Below, piece after piece: positions 15,516-23,480 of a stretch of DNA of 51,863 bases. Source of the DNA: Lachnospiraceae bacterium (GTDB lineage: Bacteria > Bacillota > Clostridia > Lachnospirales > Lachnospiraceae); NCBI GenBank assembly GCA_017455005.1, contig JAFTBX010000008.1, positions 1 through 51,863 of the forward strand, read 5' to 3'. The first letter of the stretch is position 1, and every line of letters begins with the position of its first letter. The position numbers were made by a program, and so were the translations under genes. Below the pieces are notes generated by a model. It made no database searches, was not told the origin of the DNA, and worked only from the letters and a program-made list of their open reading frames with translations.

Positions 15516-16697
15516 TTGCAGTATCAGAGCTTTTTAATCAAATACGCCGAGATCGGCACCAAGGGCAAGAACCGGTATATCTTCGAGGATGCGCTGATGC
15601 ATCAGATCCGGGAGCACTTAAAGAAGGTCGAGGGCGAGTTCGCGGTCCAGAAGGAACAGGGCCGTATCTATGTCAACGTCAAGTCGGACTATGATTATGA
15701 CGAGGTGGTAGACGCGCTCTGCCACGTTTTCGGCATCACGGCGGTCTGCCCGATGATGCAGATCGATAAGTGCGGTTACGAGGAGCTTCGTGCAAAGGTC
15801 CTCGAGTTCGTGAAGATGGAGCATCCGGAAGAGGAGTTCTCCTTCAAGGCGAAGGCACGCCGGGCGGACAAGCATTATCCGGTTACTTCCGATACGATCA
15901 ACGAAGATGTCGGATACGATGTGCTGACGGCTTATCCCAAGTCAAAGGTGGATGTCCACAACCCGGATTTCGTTATCTATATCGAGATCCGTCAGAAGAT
16001 CAATGTCTTTACCAGGGTCATCCCGGGCGCGGGCGGCATGCCGATCGGTACGAACGGCAAGGCCATGCTGCTGCTCTCCGGCGGCATTGATTCCCCGGTC
16101 GCAGGCTACATGATCGGAAAGCGCGGCGTCAAGATCGAGGCCGTTTATTTCCATGCACCGCCATACACCTCCGAGCGCGCGAAGCAGAAGGTCGTCGACC
16201 TTGCGAAGCAGGTGGCTTCCTATACCGGTGCCATCAAGCTGCATGTCATCAACTTCACGGACATTCAGCTTTATATTTACGAGCAGTGCCCGCACGATGA
16301 GCTGACCATCATCATGCGCAGATACATGATGCGGATCGCGGAGCGCCTTGCGAACGAAAATGACTGCATCGGCCTGATCACCGGCGAGTCCATCGGACAG
16401 GTCGCGTCCCAGACGATGTTCTCCTTAAGGACAACGGACGAGGTGTGCGAGCTTCCGGTCTACCGTCCGGTCATCGGCTTTGACAAGCAGGAGATCGTGG
16501 ATCTTGCGGAAAAGATCGGCACCTTTGAGACGAGCATCCTTCCATATGAGGACTGCTGCACGATCTTTGTCGCGAAGCACCCTGTCACCAAGCCCAACGT
16601 CAATGTCATTCGCAAATCGGAGCGCCGTCTCGCGGAGAAGATCGACGAGATGGTCGAGAAGGCGATCGCGGAAGACGAGATCGTCTGGTGCAGCTGA
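15516..16697 (+). CDS. thiI: tRNA 4-thiouridine synthase ThiI
   Basis: Adenylates U8 of tRNA and replaces oxygen with sulfur. Of 393 residues, the N-terminal ferredoxin-like and THUMP regions (about 1-170) are followed by the PP-loop LLLSGGIDSPVAGYM (SGGIDS at 188-193) and GLITGESIGQVASQTMFSL. The E. coli C-terminal rhodanese domain is absent, as in Bacillus-type ThiI, so sulfur must come directly from a partner such as the desulfurase upstream. The start is TTG: AGGAGG at 15502-15507 lies eight bases before it and no ATG is nearby. It ends 21 nt before a family A fold-back element. Confidence 0.94.
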   Translation: MQYQSFLIKYAEIGTKGKNRYIFEDALMHQIREHLKKVEGEFAVQKEQGRIYVNVKSDYDYDEVVDALCHVFGITAVCPMMQIDKCGYEELRAKVLEFVKMEHPEEEFSFKAKARRADKHYPVTSDTINEDVGYDVLTAYPKSKVDVHNPDFVIYIEIRQKINVFTRVIPGAGGMPIGTNGKAMLLLSGGIDSPVAGYMIGKRGVKIEAVYFHAPPYTSERAKQKVVDLAKQVASYTGAIKLHVINFTDIQLYIYEQCPHDELTIIMRRYMMRIAERLANENDCIGLITGESIGQVASQTMFSLRTTDEVCELPVYRPVIGFDKQEIVDLAEKIGTFETSILPYEDCCTIFVAKHPVTKPNVNVIRKSERRLAEKIDEMVEKAIAEDEIVWCS

Positions 16698-16717
16698 GCG
16701 CAATAATCAAATAATAC

Positions 16718-16856
16718 GAAAGCGAATACCCTTCAGCGGTTCCCCTCCCGCTCGTGTTTTCGCTTTCATTATGCCGATCTTTCGATCGGCAGGGAAACAA
16801 AGAAGCGAAAACGCTCGCTGCGGGCCGTCGACGTCCGCTGAAGGGTATTCGCTTTC
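16718..16856 (+). repeat. Family A fold-back element, copy 2
   Basis: A perfect 22-bp inverted repeat, 16718-16739 with 16835-16856. Inside are CCCGC/GCGGG, GTTTTCGCTT with AAGCGAAAAC, and an apical CCGATC-tttc-GATCGG hairpin. The core blocks match those of copy 1 (6777-6915), with a T-A pair there replaced by C-G here (TTTTtGCTT versus TTTTcGCTT and its partner). GAAAGCGAA at the start of the left arm can also pair with TTCGCTTTC in the inner stem, so two mutually exclusive folds exist. The mtaB ribosome site begins only a few bases after the right arm. Confidence 0.7.
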
Positions 16857-16874
16857 ATCAAGGAATTATCTTAT

Positions 16875-18176
16875 ATGCAAAAAACGTTTGCCATCCACAC
16901 ACTTGGCTGTAAGGTCAATACCTACGAGTCTGACGCCATGGCCGAAGCCCTGCGGGCTGCCGGCTTTATTGAGCGTTCCTTCGAGGAGCCTGCGGATGTG
17001 TATATCATCAACACCTGCACGGTCACCAATGTGGCGGACCGCAAGTCGAGGCAGATGCTCAGGCGCGCGAGGAAGTTTAACCCTCAGGCACTGATCGTAG
17101 CAGCCGGATGCTATGTTGATGACGCGGTGAAAAACGGAAAGCTGGAAGAGCTGATCGAGACCCGGGTCATTGATGTGGCGGTATCGAACAAAGATAAAGA
17201 AAAGATCGTTCGTATCATAAAAGATGCAATTGATTTGCAAACAGATTTAGTCATAAACGAAGAAAACGAAGGAAAACTGTTCCTGACGGAACTGGACGGC
17301 CACACCAGGGCTTTCATTAAGGTTCAGGACGGCTGCAACATGTTCTGCAGTTACTGCGTTATCCCGTATGTGCGCGGAAGACTGAAAGCGCGGCCCGTCG
17401 ACGACGTGCTGGAAGAGGTAAGACAGCTTGCGGACCGCGGCGTGGCGGAAACGGTGCTGACCGGCATCCATCTGAGTTCCCTCGGAAACGGTCTGATCGA
17501 GCTTGTCGAAGGCATCCAGGAGATCGACGGCATCAAACGGATCCGTCTGGGCTCGCTGGAGCCGACGCTCTTTACGGAAGAGTTTACTGCCGGGATCAGC
17601 CGCTTTGATAAGCTCTGCCCGCATTTTCATCTGTCCCTCCAGTCCGGCAGCGACCGCGTCCTGAAACGGATGAACCGGCACTATACGGCGGCGGATTACG
17701 CGCGAAGCTGCGGCATTATCCGCAAATACTACGATCATCCGGCGATTACGACGGACATCATCGTGGGATTCCCGGGAGAGACGGAAGAGGAGTTCCGGGA
17801 GACCTGTGCGTTTGCGGAAGAGGTCGGGTTTTATGAGGCGCACGTCTTTAAGTATTCCAGGCGGCGGGGAACGGTGGCGGACCGTATGCCGGACCAGATC
17901 CCGGAGCCGGAAAAGGGCAGGCGGAGCGAAGAACTGATCCGCATCACGGACAGGCTTTCCACGGATTTCAGGAAGTATTATCTTGGAAAACCGGAGGCGT
18001 TTCTGAGCGAGGAACTGATCACGGTCGGCGGGAAGACCTATGAGACCGGTTATACGAGGGAGTATGTCCGCTGCTTAAAGGAGTCGGGTACGCTTCATCA
18101 AAATGAGGTCATTACAGGCACCTGCGCCAACACGCTTATGAAGGCAGGAACGGATGAAAGCCTGCTGATCATCTGA
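16875..18176 (+). CDS. mtaB: tRNA t6A37 methylthiotransferase MtaB
   Basis: Radical-SAM enzyme that adds a methylthio group to N6-threonylcarbamoyladenosine 37 of tRNA (ms2t6A). In 433 residues the N-terminal UPF0004 domain starts FAIHTLGCKVNTYESDAM with cluster cysteines in HTLGCK, NTCTVTN and AAGCYVDD. The radical-SAM motif CNMFCSYC gives Cys154, Cys158 and Cys161. A C-terminal TRAM-like region follows. The ATG has AAGGA upstream. The gene begins 19 nt after the fold-back element, leaving no room for a promoter, so expression must pass through that element or start within it. In B. subtilis this gene (yqeV) follows rsmE. Confidence 0.94.
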   Translation: MQKTFAIHTLGCKVNTYESDAMAEALRAAGFIERSFEEPADVYIINTCTVTNVADRKSRQMLRRARKFNPQALIVAAGCYVDDAVKNGKLEELIETRVIDVAVSNKDKEKIVRIIKDAIDLQTDLVINEENEGKLFLTELDGHTRAFIKVQDGCNMFCSYCVIPYVRGRLKARPVDDVLEEVRQLADRGVAETVLTGIHLSSLGNGLIELVEGIQEIDGIKRIRLGSLEPTLFTEEFTAGISRFDKLCPHFHLSLQSGSDRVLKRMNRHYTAADYARSCGIIRKYYDHPAITTDIIVGFPGETEEEFRETCAFAEEVGFYEAHVFKYSRRRGTVADRMPDQIPEPEKGRRSEELIRITDRLSTDFRKYYLGKPEAFLSEELITVGGKTYETGYTREYVRCLKESGTLHQNEVITGTCANTLMKAGTDESLLII

Positions 18177-18183
18177 AATTGAA

Positions 18184-18249
18184 AACAGCCATGCTTCTCA
18201 TGAAGGAAGCCTTGTGAAAGGTCATTCATGGAAGATGGCTGTTATTTTT
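18184..18249 (+). terminator. Terminator between mtaB and the threonine aldolase gene
   Basis: AACAGCCAT (18184-18192) pairs with ATGGCTGTT (18235-18243); CTTC/GAAG and other inner pairs extend the stem. ATTTTTG follows on the + strand. The genes converge, so it may work in both directions. Confidence 0.7.
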
Positions 18250-18287
18250 GTGTATGCAGGAAAAGCCGGACAGTGCTTAAGCCTTTA

Positions 18288-19331
18288 TCAAAGGGCTTCG
18301 ATATCCCGGATGAGGCGGGATACCTCCTCGTCTGTCGTTGCCCAGCTGGTGCAGAAGCGGACGATCGTGCCGCCTTCAGCTTTTCCGGAGGGCTCAAAGG
18401 TATAAGAGGAGGAGAGCTTTTGCATCTGCTCGTCGGTCAGAATGACAAACTGCTGGTTCGTGCAGCTTTCCACGCTGAAGGAGATGCCCTTTTTACGGAA
18501 CGCTTCCCGGATGCGCATCGCCAGTTCGTCCGCGCGTTTTGTGATCTTAAAGTAGTCCCCGTTTTTAAGCAGGGCGTAAAACTGCAGTCCGAGGATCCAG
18601 CCTTTTGCAAGCACGGCGCCGTTCTGCTTCATATAAGCCTTGAAACGTTTCTTTAAGGGATCGGCGTTCAGCACGAGCGCTTCTCCGAACATGGCGCCGT
18701 ATTTGGTGCCGCCGATGTAGAAAATGTCCGCAAGGCGCGCGAAGTCCCGGAGAGTGACGTCATTTTCCGAAGCGCCCAGGCCATAGCCCATCCTTGCGCC
18801 GTCTACGAAAAGGTACATGCCGTACTTGCGGCAGACGCCGCTGATCGCTTCGAGTTCCTTAAGGGAATACAGCGTGCCTTTTTCCGTGGGGAAGGAGATG
18901 TAGACGAGCTTGGGCTCGGTCAGATATTCTGCCTCGTTGTCTGCGTAGTAAGCTGCCGCGCATGCTTCGATCTGCTCTGCCGTGATCTTGCCGTCTGTCT
19001 CCGGAAGCTCCAGGATCTTGTGTCCGGTGTTTTCCACAGAGGCTGCTTCATGCGCGTTGATATGGCCGGTCGTGGCGCAGATCACGCTCTGCACGGGATT
19101 AAGCGCCGCGGAGATGGCGACGAAATTAGCCTGCGTCGCACCCGGGAAGAACCACACATCCGCGTTGGGAGCGCCTGCAAGTTCTTTGATCAGGCCGGCA
19201 GCGGCATCGCAGCATTCATCTGTTCCGTATCCGGCGTAGGACCTGCCGCTGATGTCATTCAGCGCCTGCAGTACGCTTTCGTGCGCCAGGTGGTTATAGT
19301 CATTGTTGAAGCGAATGATCGTATTATCCAT
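18288..19331 (-). CDS. ltaE: Low-specificity L-threonine aldolase family enzyme
   Basis: PLP-dependent beta-eliminating lyase/threonine aldolase fold, expected to split L-threonine (and allo-threonine) into glycine and acetaldehyde. In 347 residues: FFPGATQANFVAISAAL, YISFPTEKGTLYS, LFVDGARMGYGL (PLP-contacting Asp) and FYIGGTKYGAMFGEA with the PLP lysine. The start at 19331 is chosen because GGAG lies seven bases before it; an ATG four codons upstream (19343) has no ribosome site. It has its own strong promoter on the - strand and converges with mtaB. Related aminotransferase-like activities cannot be excluded. Confidence 0.88.
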   Translation of the reverse strand: MDNTIIRFNNDYNHLAHESVLQALNDISGRSYAGYGTDECCDAAAGLIKELAGAPNADVWFFPGATQANFVAISAALNPVQSVICATTGHINAHEAASVENTGHKILELPETDGKITAEQIEACAAAYYADNEAEYLTEPKLVYISFPTEKGTLYSLKELEAISGVCRKYGMYLFVDGARMGYGLGASENDVTLRDFARLADIFYIGGTKYGAMFGEALVLNADPLKKRFKAYMKQNGAVLAKGWILGLQFYALLKNGDYFKITKRADELAMRIREAFRKKGISFSVESCTNQQFVILTDEQMQKLSSSYTFEPSGKAEGGTIVRFCTSWATTDEEVSRLIRDIEAL

Positions 19332-19367
19332 GATATTCTCCATGTACCAAAAGTCTTAAAATAGGAA

Positions 19368-19402
19368 TGCCGGCCTTTTCCCGCACGTGCTTCGAGCCGG
19401 CA
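19368..19402 (-). other. Hairpin in the threonine aldolase leader
   Basis: TGCCGGC (19368-19374) and GCCGGCA (19396-19402) pair perfectly, with a CACGTG palindrome in the loop. It lies at the very start of the predicted transcript and could be a stabilising 5' stem. Confidence 0.45.
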
Positions 19403-19407
19403 CATTG

Positions 19408-19436
19408 ATTGTACTATCTGTTCCGGCGGCGGTCAA
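19408..19436 (-). promoter_or_regulatory. Promoter of the threonine aldolase gene
   Basis: On the - strand TTGACC (19436-19431), a 17-bp spacer and TACAAT (19413-19408). One of the best consensus matches in the window. Confidence 0.75.
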
Positions 19437-19530
19437 CAAAACATCGATGAACGCTTTTCATAAACTGTATAAATAAGGCTGTGCAAGAATATCGTAGGAA
19501 AGACTTCACAGATTGTTCAGCAAAATGTTA

Positions 19531-19559
19531 TAGACGAAGACATCGTTTTGGTATAGAAT
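19531..19559 (+). promoter_or_regulatory. Candidate promoter of ireB
   Basis: TAGACG at 19531-19536, a 17-bp spacer and TAGAAT at 19554-19559. Both hexamers are imperfect, but position and spacing fit a transcript that begins shortly before ireB. Confidence 0.45.
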
Positions 19560-19589
19560 CATGGTATATCAAAAAAAGGACGTGATGAC

Positions 19590-19853
19590 ATGAACAGCTC
19601 AGAGAATACCCAGGTAATAGAACATATCAAAGATGTCGAACAGCTTAATGTATCTGATGTGCTGGAGCAGGTATATGGTGCGCTGATCGAGAAGGGATAT
19701 GATCCTATCAATCAGATCGTGGGCTATATCATGTCGGGTGACCCTACCTATATCACCAGCCACAAGAACGCGAGAAGTCTCATAATGAAAGTGGAACGTG
19801 ACGAGATCATCGAGGAGCTGATGGCGGCTTATGTGGATTCCAGGCTGAGCTGA
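19590..19853 (+). CDS. ireB: IreB family regulatory phosphoprotein (UPF0297)
   Basis: The 87-residue product matches the small, highly conserved IreB/YrzL family: [40 protein letters not shown] is diagnostic (quoted across two halves of the protein). In Enterococcus IreB is a substrate of the PASTA kinase IreK and affects cephalosporin tolerance; Thr residues near the N-terminus are the usual phosphosites, and here Ser3/Ser4 and Thr7 are available, which is an inference. AAAGGA precedes the ATG. It heads the ireB-ruvX-DUF1292-RNase J cluster typical of Firmicutes. Confidence 0.93.
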   Translation: MNSSENTQVIEHIKDVEQLNVSDVLEQVYGALIEKGYDPINQIVGYIMSGDPTYITSHKNARSLIMKVERDEIIEELMAAYVDSRLS

Positions 19854-19910
19854 CAGCGGGGAGACCATTTTTACGTAAGCCGGAAGGGTAAACACTAAAC
19901 ACATAAGTTT

Positions 19911-19943
19911 TGATATACTGCATGCCGCTTGATAACGGCATGC
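19911..19943 (+). promoter_or_regulatory. Extended -10 and hairpin upstream of ruvX
   Basis: TGATATACT (19911-19919) is an extended -10 candidate. Directly after it, GCATGCCG (19920-19927) pairs with CGGCATGC (19936-19943), followed by TTTATGTTGTTG. The hairpin probably ends or attenuates the ireB transcript. The two readings compete, because a start from this -10 would fall inside the hairpin. Confidence 0.4.
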
Positions 19944-19983
19944 TTTATGTTGTTGTGTAGATTTTTTACACGGAGGATCACAT

Positions 19984-20418
19984 TTGGGAAGACTGATGGG
20001 ACTCGACTTCGGGTCCAAAACGACCGGGGTTGCTTTAAGCGACCCGACCCAGATGATCGCGTCGCCGCTCGAAACGATCACCCGGGAAAAGGAAGGAAAG
20101 ATCAGGCCGACGCTCCGCAGGATCACGGAACTTGCGGCTGCGGAAGATGTTGAGCTGATCGTACTCGGCTATCCTTTAAACATGGATGATACAAGGGGCG
20201 AAAGAGCGGAAAAAACAGAGGAATTCAAGGCACTTCTGGAGCGCAGGCTGGAGGCGGAACAGCTTTCGGTCCCGGTCGTGCTCTGGGATGAGCGTCTCAG
20301 TACCGTGGATGCGGATGAAGTACTGGAAGAGGCCGGCGTTGCGGCTTCCGAGAGAAAGCAGTACATCGATAAGATCGCCGCTGCATTCATACTGGAAGAT
20401 TATATGAAAAACCGGTAA
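19984..20418 (+). CDS. ruvX: RuvX/YqgF family Holliday-junction resolvase-like nuclease
   Basis: A 144-residue RNase H-fold protein. MGLDFGSKTTGVALSDP carries the first catalytic Asp, LIVLGYPLNMDDTRGERAE the second acidic region and DERLSTVDADE the third; length is typical. It is implicated in 16S rRNA 5' maturation and in Holliday-junction processing. The start is TTG, supported by GGAGG at 19972-19976 seven bases upstream; an ATG four codons later would leave the ribosome site too far away. It lies between ireB and the DUF1292 gene, as in B. subtilis yrzL-yrrK-yrzB. Confidence 0.92.
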   Translation: MGRLMGLDFGSKTTGVALSDPTQMIASPLETITREKEGKIRPTLRRITELAAAEDVELIVLGYPLNMDDTRGERAEKTEEFKALLERRLEAEQLSVPVVLWDERLSTVDADEVLEEAGVAASERKQYIDKIAAAFILEDYMKNR

Positions 20419-20465
20419 GTGATCAGGCTGGATGCACTTGCTTTTAAAGACAGAAAGGAAACATC

Positions 20466-20732
20466 ATGGAAGACAATACGATCATTATGACAATGGACGA
20501 CGGCACCGAGGTTGAGTTTACCGTTCTGGAATCGACCGTATTCGGAGGCAATAATTATATTTTGGTCACAGACGCGCCGGATGACGAGGACGGTCTGTGC
20601 TTTGTGATGAAGGAAGTGTCTGATCCGGACGCCGAGGAAGCGGTTTATGAGGATCCGACCGACGAAGAAGCAGATGCTGTGATGGCGATCTTTCAGCAGA
20701 TGCTGGAGGGAGAAATAGATATCGAAAGATGA
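20466..20732 (+). CDS. DUF1292 family protein (YrzB-like)
   Basis: A very acidic 88-residue protein (MEDNTIIMTMDDGTEVEF then YILVTDAPDDEDG) typical of DUF1292. Function unknown; the family is small, cytosolic and nearly always found with ireB and ruvX. GAAAGGAA precedes the ATG. Its stop codon overlaps the next start (ATGA at 20729-20732), coupling it to the RNase J gene. The pairing of a strongly acidic protein with an extremely basic RNase J extension encoded immediately after it is noteworthy. Confidence 0.9.
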   Translation: MEDNTIIMTMDDGTEVEFTVLESTVFGGNNYILVTDAPDDEDGLCFVMKEVSDPDAEEAVYEDPTDEEADAVMAIFQQMLEGEIDIER

Positions 20733-23020
20733 GAAAAAAAGAGGAATTAAAGACAATTACGGAAAAGATAAAAAAGAGGTCTTCCGGACAGGCTGCTTCA
20801 GCGAAGAAGCCCGAAAAGAAGACCGTGAAAAGGACCGAGAAAAAAGCAGAGAAAAAGACGGAAAAAAAGACCGCAAAGACTGTGGAGAAAAAATCCGGCA
20901 AGAAGGCTGAAACAAAGGCCGAGAAGGAAATGGCCGGGAAGGCAAAGACCGCAGCTTTGAAGGATGTTTCCAAGAAAGCAAAAGCAGCCGTGAAGAAGAC
21001 GGCAGAGAAAAAAGCTGCAGCAGCAGTCAGCAAGAAGCTGCAGCGCAAACAGGAAAACCGGGAGAAGAACCGTCCGTCGCTCTTTACACTTGAAGAGGCC
21101 GAGAAGCTGAAGGCGGATAAGATCAACAACATGAAGCAGCCGGCAGCAGAGACTTCGGGCTCAAAAAAAGCCGCGTCTTCCAAAAAGGGCAGAAAGAAAG
21201 CGGCGGAGATCCTGCCGATGACGGATGTTATGGATACGGCTGTGCCGGCACCCACCCCGACCCCCGCGGCGGAGTCCGCGGCAGTCATCATGGCAGTCCA
21301 GGAGGACCGCCGTCAGCGGGAGCTTTCGAAGCTCGCGAAGAAAAAAGCGGCCTTCATGTCACCCGATCCATCCAGGAAGATCAAGGTCATCATGCTCGGC
21401 GGCCTTGAACAGATCGGTATGAACATCACCGCGTTCGAGTCCGAAAACAGCATTGTGGTCGTGGACTGCGGCATGGCGTTCCCGAACGAGGACATGCTCG
21501 GCATCGACCTGGTCATCCCGGACATCACCTACCTGAAGGAACGTGCCCAGAAGATCGAAGGCTTTTTCATTACCCACGGTCACGAGGATCATATCGGCGC
21601 GCTGCCTTATGTACTGCGGGAGCTGAACGTACCCGTGTACGCGACCAGGCTGACGAGGGCCCTGATCGAAAACAAGCTTCGCGAAGCGGAGCTTCTGGAC
21701 AGCGCCAAGCTCCGTACCGTTGAGTTCGGCGACTTTGTCGGCGCTGGTGACTTCACGGTGGAGTTTATCAAGACCAACCATTCGATCCAGGACGCGGCGG
21801 CACTTGCGATCCATTCTCCGGCAGGCGTGATCCTGCATACCGGAGACTTTAAGGTGGACTATACCCCGGTCTTCGGAGATACGATCGATCTGCAGCGGTT
21901 CGCGGAACTCGGCAAAAACGGCGTACTCGCGCTGCTTTGCGATTCGACCAACGCGGTCCGCCAGGGCTTTACCATGTCCGAGCGCACGGTCGGCAGGACC
22001 TTTGAAGCGATCTTCGCGGAGCATACGGATAAGCGTATCATCGTGGCGACCTTTGCTTCCAATGTTGACCGCGTACAGCAGGTCATCAACGTGGCGGAAA
22101 AGCACGGCCGCAAGGTCGTGATCGACGGCCGTTCCATGATTAATGTCATTGGCACGGCGGCGGAACTCGGCTATATCAAGCTGAAGGAAGGCACCCTGAT
22201 CGACATTTCCCAGATCCGGAACTACCCGGACGAGAAAGTCGTGCTCATCGTGACCGGCAGCCAGGGCGAGTCCATGGCGGCGCTTTCCCGTATGGCAACA
22301 GGCCAGCACCGCAAGGTGTCCTTAAGCGAAAAAGACGTGATCATCATGAGCTCGACACCGATCCCCGGCAACGAAAAGGCGGTATCGCGCGTTATCAACG
22401 AGCTTTCACGCAGACACACCAAGGTCATTTACCAGGATACGCACGTTTCCGGACATGCGTGCGTGGAAGAGCTGAAACTGATCTACGCGCTCGTGCATCC
22501 GAAGTTCTCGATCCCGGTGCACGGCGAGATCCGGCACCGTCTGGCGCAGCGTGAGATCGCGCTCGCGATCGGCGTCCCGAAGCCCAACATTATCATGGCG
22601 GATACCGGCGACGTGATCGAACTTACATCGGAAAGCTGTGAGATCACGGATCATGTCCAGGCTGGCCCTGTCCTCGTGGACGGACTGGGTGTCGGCGACG
22701 TCGGAAACATCGTCCTCAAAGATAGACAAAGCCTGTCGCAGAACGGTATTATTATTGTTGTTATGTCGCTGGAGCGCGGTTCCGGCCAGCTGCTCGCAGG
22801 CCCGGATATCGTGACCCGCGGGTTCGTCTATGTCAGGGAAAACGAAGACCTGATCGAAGAGGCCAAGAATGTTGTCCTGGCCTCGGTCGACCGCTGTACT
22901 TCAAGCCATAATGACGACTGGGCACATATGAAGAACGTGATCCGGGATGATCTCAACAGCTATATATGGCGCAGGATCGGCCGTACGCCGATGATCCTGC
23001 CTATCATTTCCGAGGTATAA
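20729..23020 (+). CDS. rnj: Ribonuclease J with ~215-residue lysine-rich N-terminal extension
   Basis: Endo/5'-exoribonuclease of mRNA turnover and rRNA maturation. The catalytic part starts near residue 217 (KIKVIMLGGLEQIGMN) and has the metallo-beta-lactamase motif THGHEDHIG (His283, His285, Asp287, His288), HTGDFKVDYTP, DSTNAVRQGF and a beta-CASP region (VTGSQGESMAAL, SSTPIPGNE, HVSGHA, PVHGEIRH). The 548-residue core is normal RNase J size. The first ~215 residues are extra: Lys/Ala/Glu-rich repeats, a Pro-rich linker (PAPTPTPAAE near 173) and no recognisable fold, probably disordered and RNA-binding. The frame is unbroken and the start overlaps the DUF1292 stop. Later initiation at Met135, Met164 or Met210 cannot be fully excluded. 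Confidence 0.92.
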   Translation: MRKKEELKTITEKIKKRSSGQAASAKKPEKKTVKRTEKKAEKKTEKKTAKTVEKKSGKKAETKAEKEMAGKAKTAALKDVSKKAKAAVKKTAEKKAAAAVSKKLQRKQENREKNRPSLFTLEEAEKLKADKINNMKQPAAETSGSKKAASSKKGRKKAAEILPMTDVMDTAVPAPTPTPAAESAAVIMAVQEDRRQRELSKLAKKKAAFMSPDPSRKIKVIMLGGLEQIGMNITAFESENSIVVVDCGMAFPNEDMLGIDLVIPDITYLKERAQKIEGFFITHGHEDHIGALPYVLRELNVPVYATRLTRALIENKLREAELLDSAKLRTVEFGDFVGAGDFTVEFIKTNHSIQDAAALAIHSPAGVILHTGDFKVDYTPVFGDTIDLQRFAELGKNGVLALLCDSTNAVRQGFTMSERTVGRTFEAIFAEHTDKRIIVATFASNVDRVQQVINVAEKHGRKVVIDGRSMINVIGTAAELGYIKLKEGTLIDISQIRNYPDEKVVLIVTGSQGESMAALSRMATGQHRKVSLSEKDVIIMSSTPIPGNEKAVSRVINELSRRHTKVIYQDTHVSGHACVEELKLIYALVHPKFSIPVHGEIRHRLAQREIALAIGVPKPNIIMADTGDVIELTSESCEITDHVQAGPVLVDGLGVGDVGNIVLKDRQSLSQNGIIIVVMSLERGSGQLLAGPDIVTRGFVYVRENEDLIEEAKNVVLASVDRCTSSHNDDWAHMKNVIRDDLNSYIWRRIGRTPMILPIISEV

Positions 23021-23024
23021 GTAC

Positions 23025-23480
23025 ATGGATAACGAATCCGGCGTAAAAAGAATCGCGGATATACTGAGCGGCTTTGCCGGCAGAGTCATCGTCATCGCGC
23101 TGATGGTGCTGGTGATCTTTGTCGCGGTGCGCTTCAGTTTCGGATTTGGCCATTCGATCTTCTACCAGAGCCCTGCGGAGGCTCCGCCCGGAAGAGACGT
23201 GGAGCTTACGATCGAAAAGGGCGCATCCATCGATGAACTCGCGGAACAGCTGTATGAAGACGGCGTGATCACTAACGAACTTGCGTTCCGCATCCAGGGA
23301 AGGCTGTACAAGGTCAATTTTTATCCCGGCACCTATACGCTCAACACATCCATGACCGTGAAGGAGATCCTGCAGGCAATCGACATGACGGAAGCGGAGT
23401 ATGAAGAAAGCAAGGCCGCCGCGCAGGCGGCGGGCGAGGGCGCGGACGGCGTCGTCGGCGGAGGTTCCGAGGGTGAATAA
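23025..23480 (+). CDS. MltG-like N-terminal fragment: membrane anchor plus LysM-like domain
   Basis: 151 residues: a short cytosolic part, one membrane helix (VIVIALMVLVIFVAVRF, about 21-37) and an extracellular part VELTIEKGASIDELAEQLYEDGVITNELAFRIQGRL...FYPGTYTLNTSMTVKEIL that matches the LysM-like start of endolytic transglycosylase MltG (YrrL/YceG). The catalytic YceG domain is absent, and the tail is Ala/Gly/Glu-rich (AAGEGADGVVGGGSEGE). The next gene starts within its last codons, so this is not a simple frameshift of a longer MltG. Its place after RNase J equals yrrL in B. subtilis. It cannot be a transglycosylase by itself; a regulatory role is possible. Confidence 0.75.
   Translation: MDNESGVKRIADILSGFAGRVIVIALMVLVIFVAVRFSFGFGHSIFYQSPAEAPPGRDVELTIEKGASIDELAEQLYEDGVITNELAFRIQGRLYKVNFYPGTYTLNTSMTVKEILQAIDMTEAEYEESKAAAQAAGEGADGVVGGGSEGE

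Noticed and set aside
23401..23472. Longer start of the O-methyltransferase gene at 23401
   Set aside because: The extension is Arg-rich shadow sequence of the MltG-like gene; the GTG at 23473 has an ideal GGAGG.
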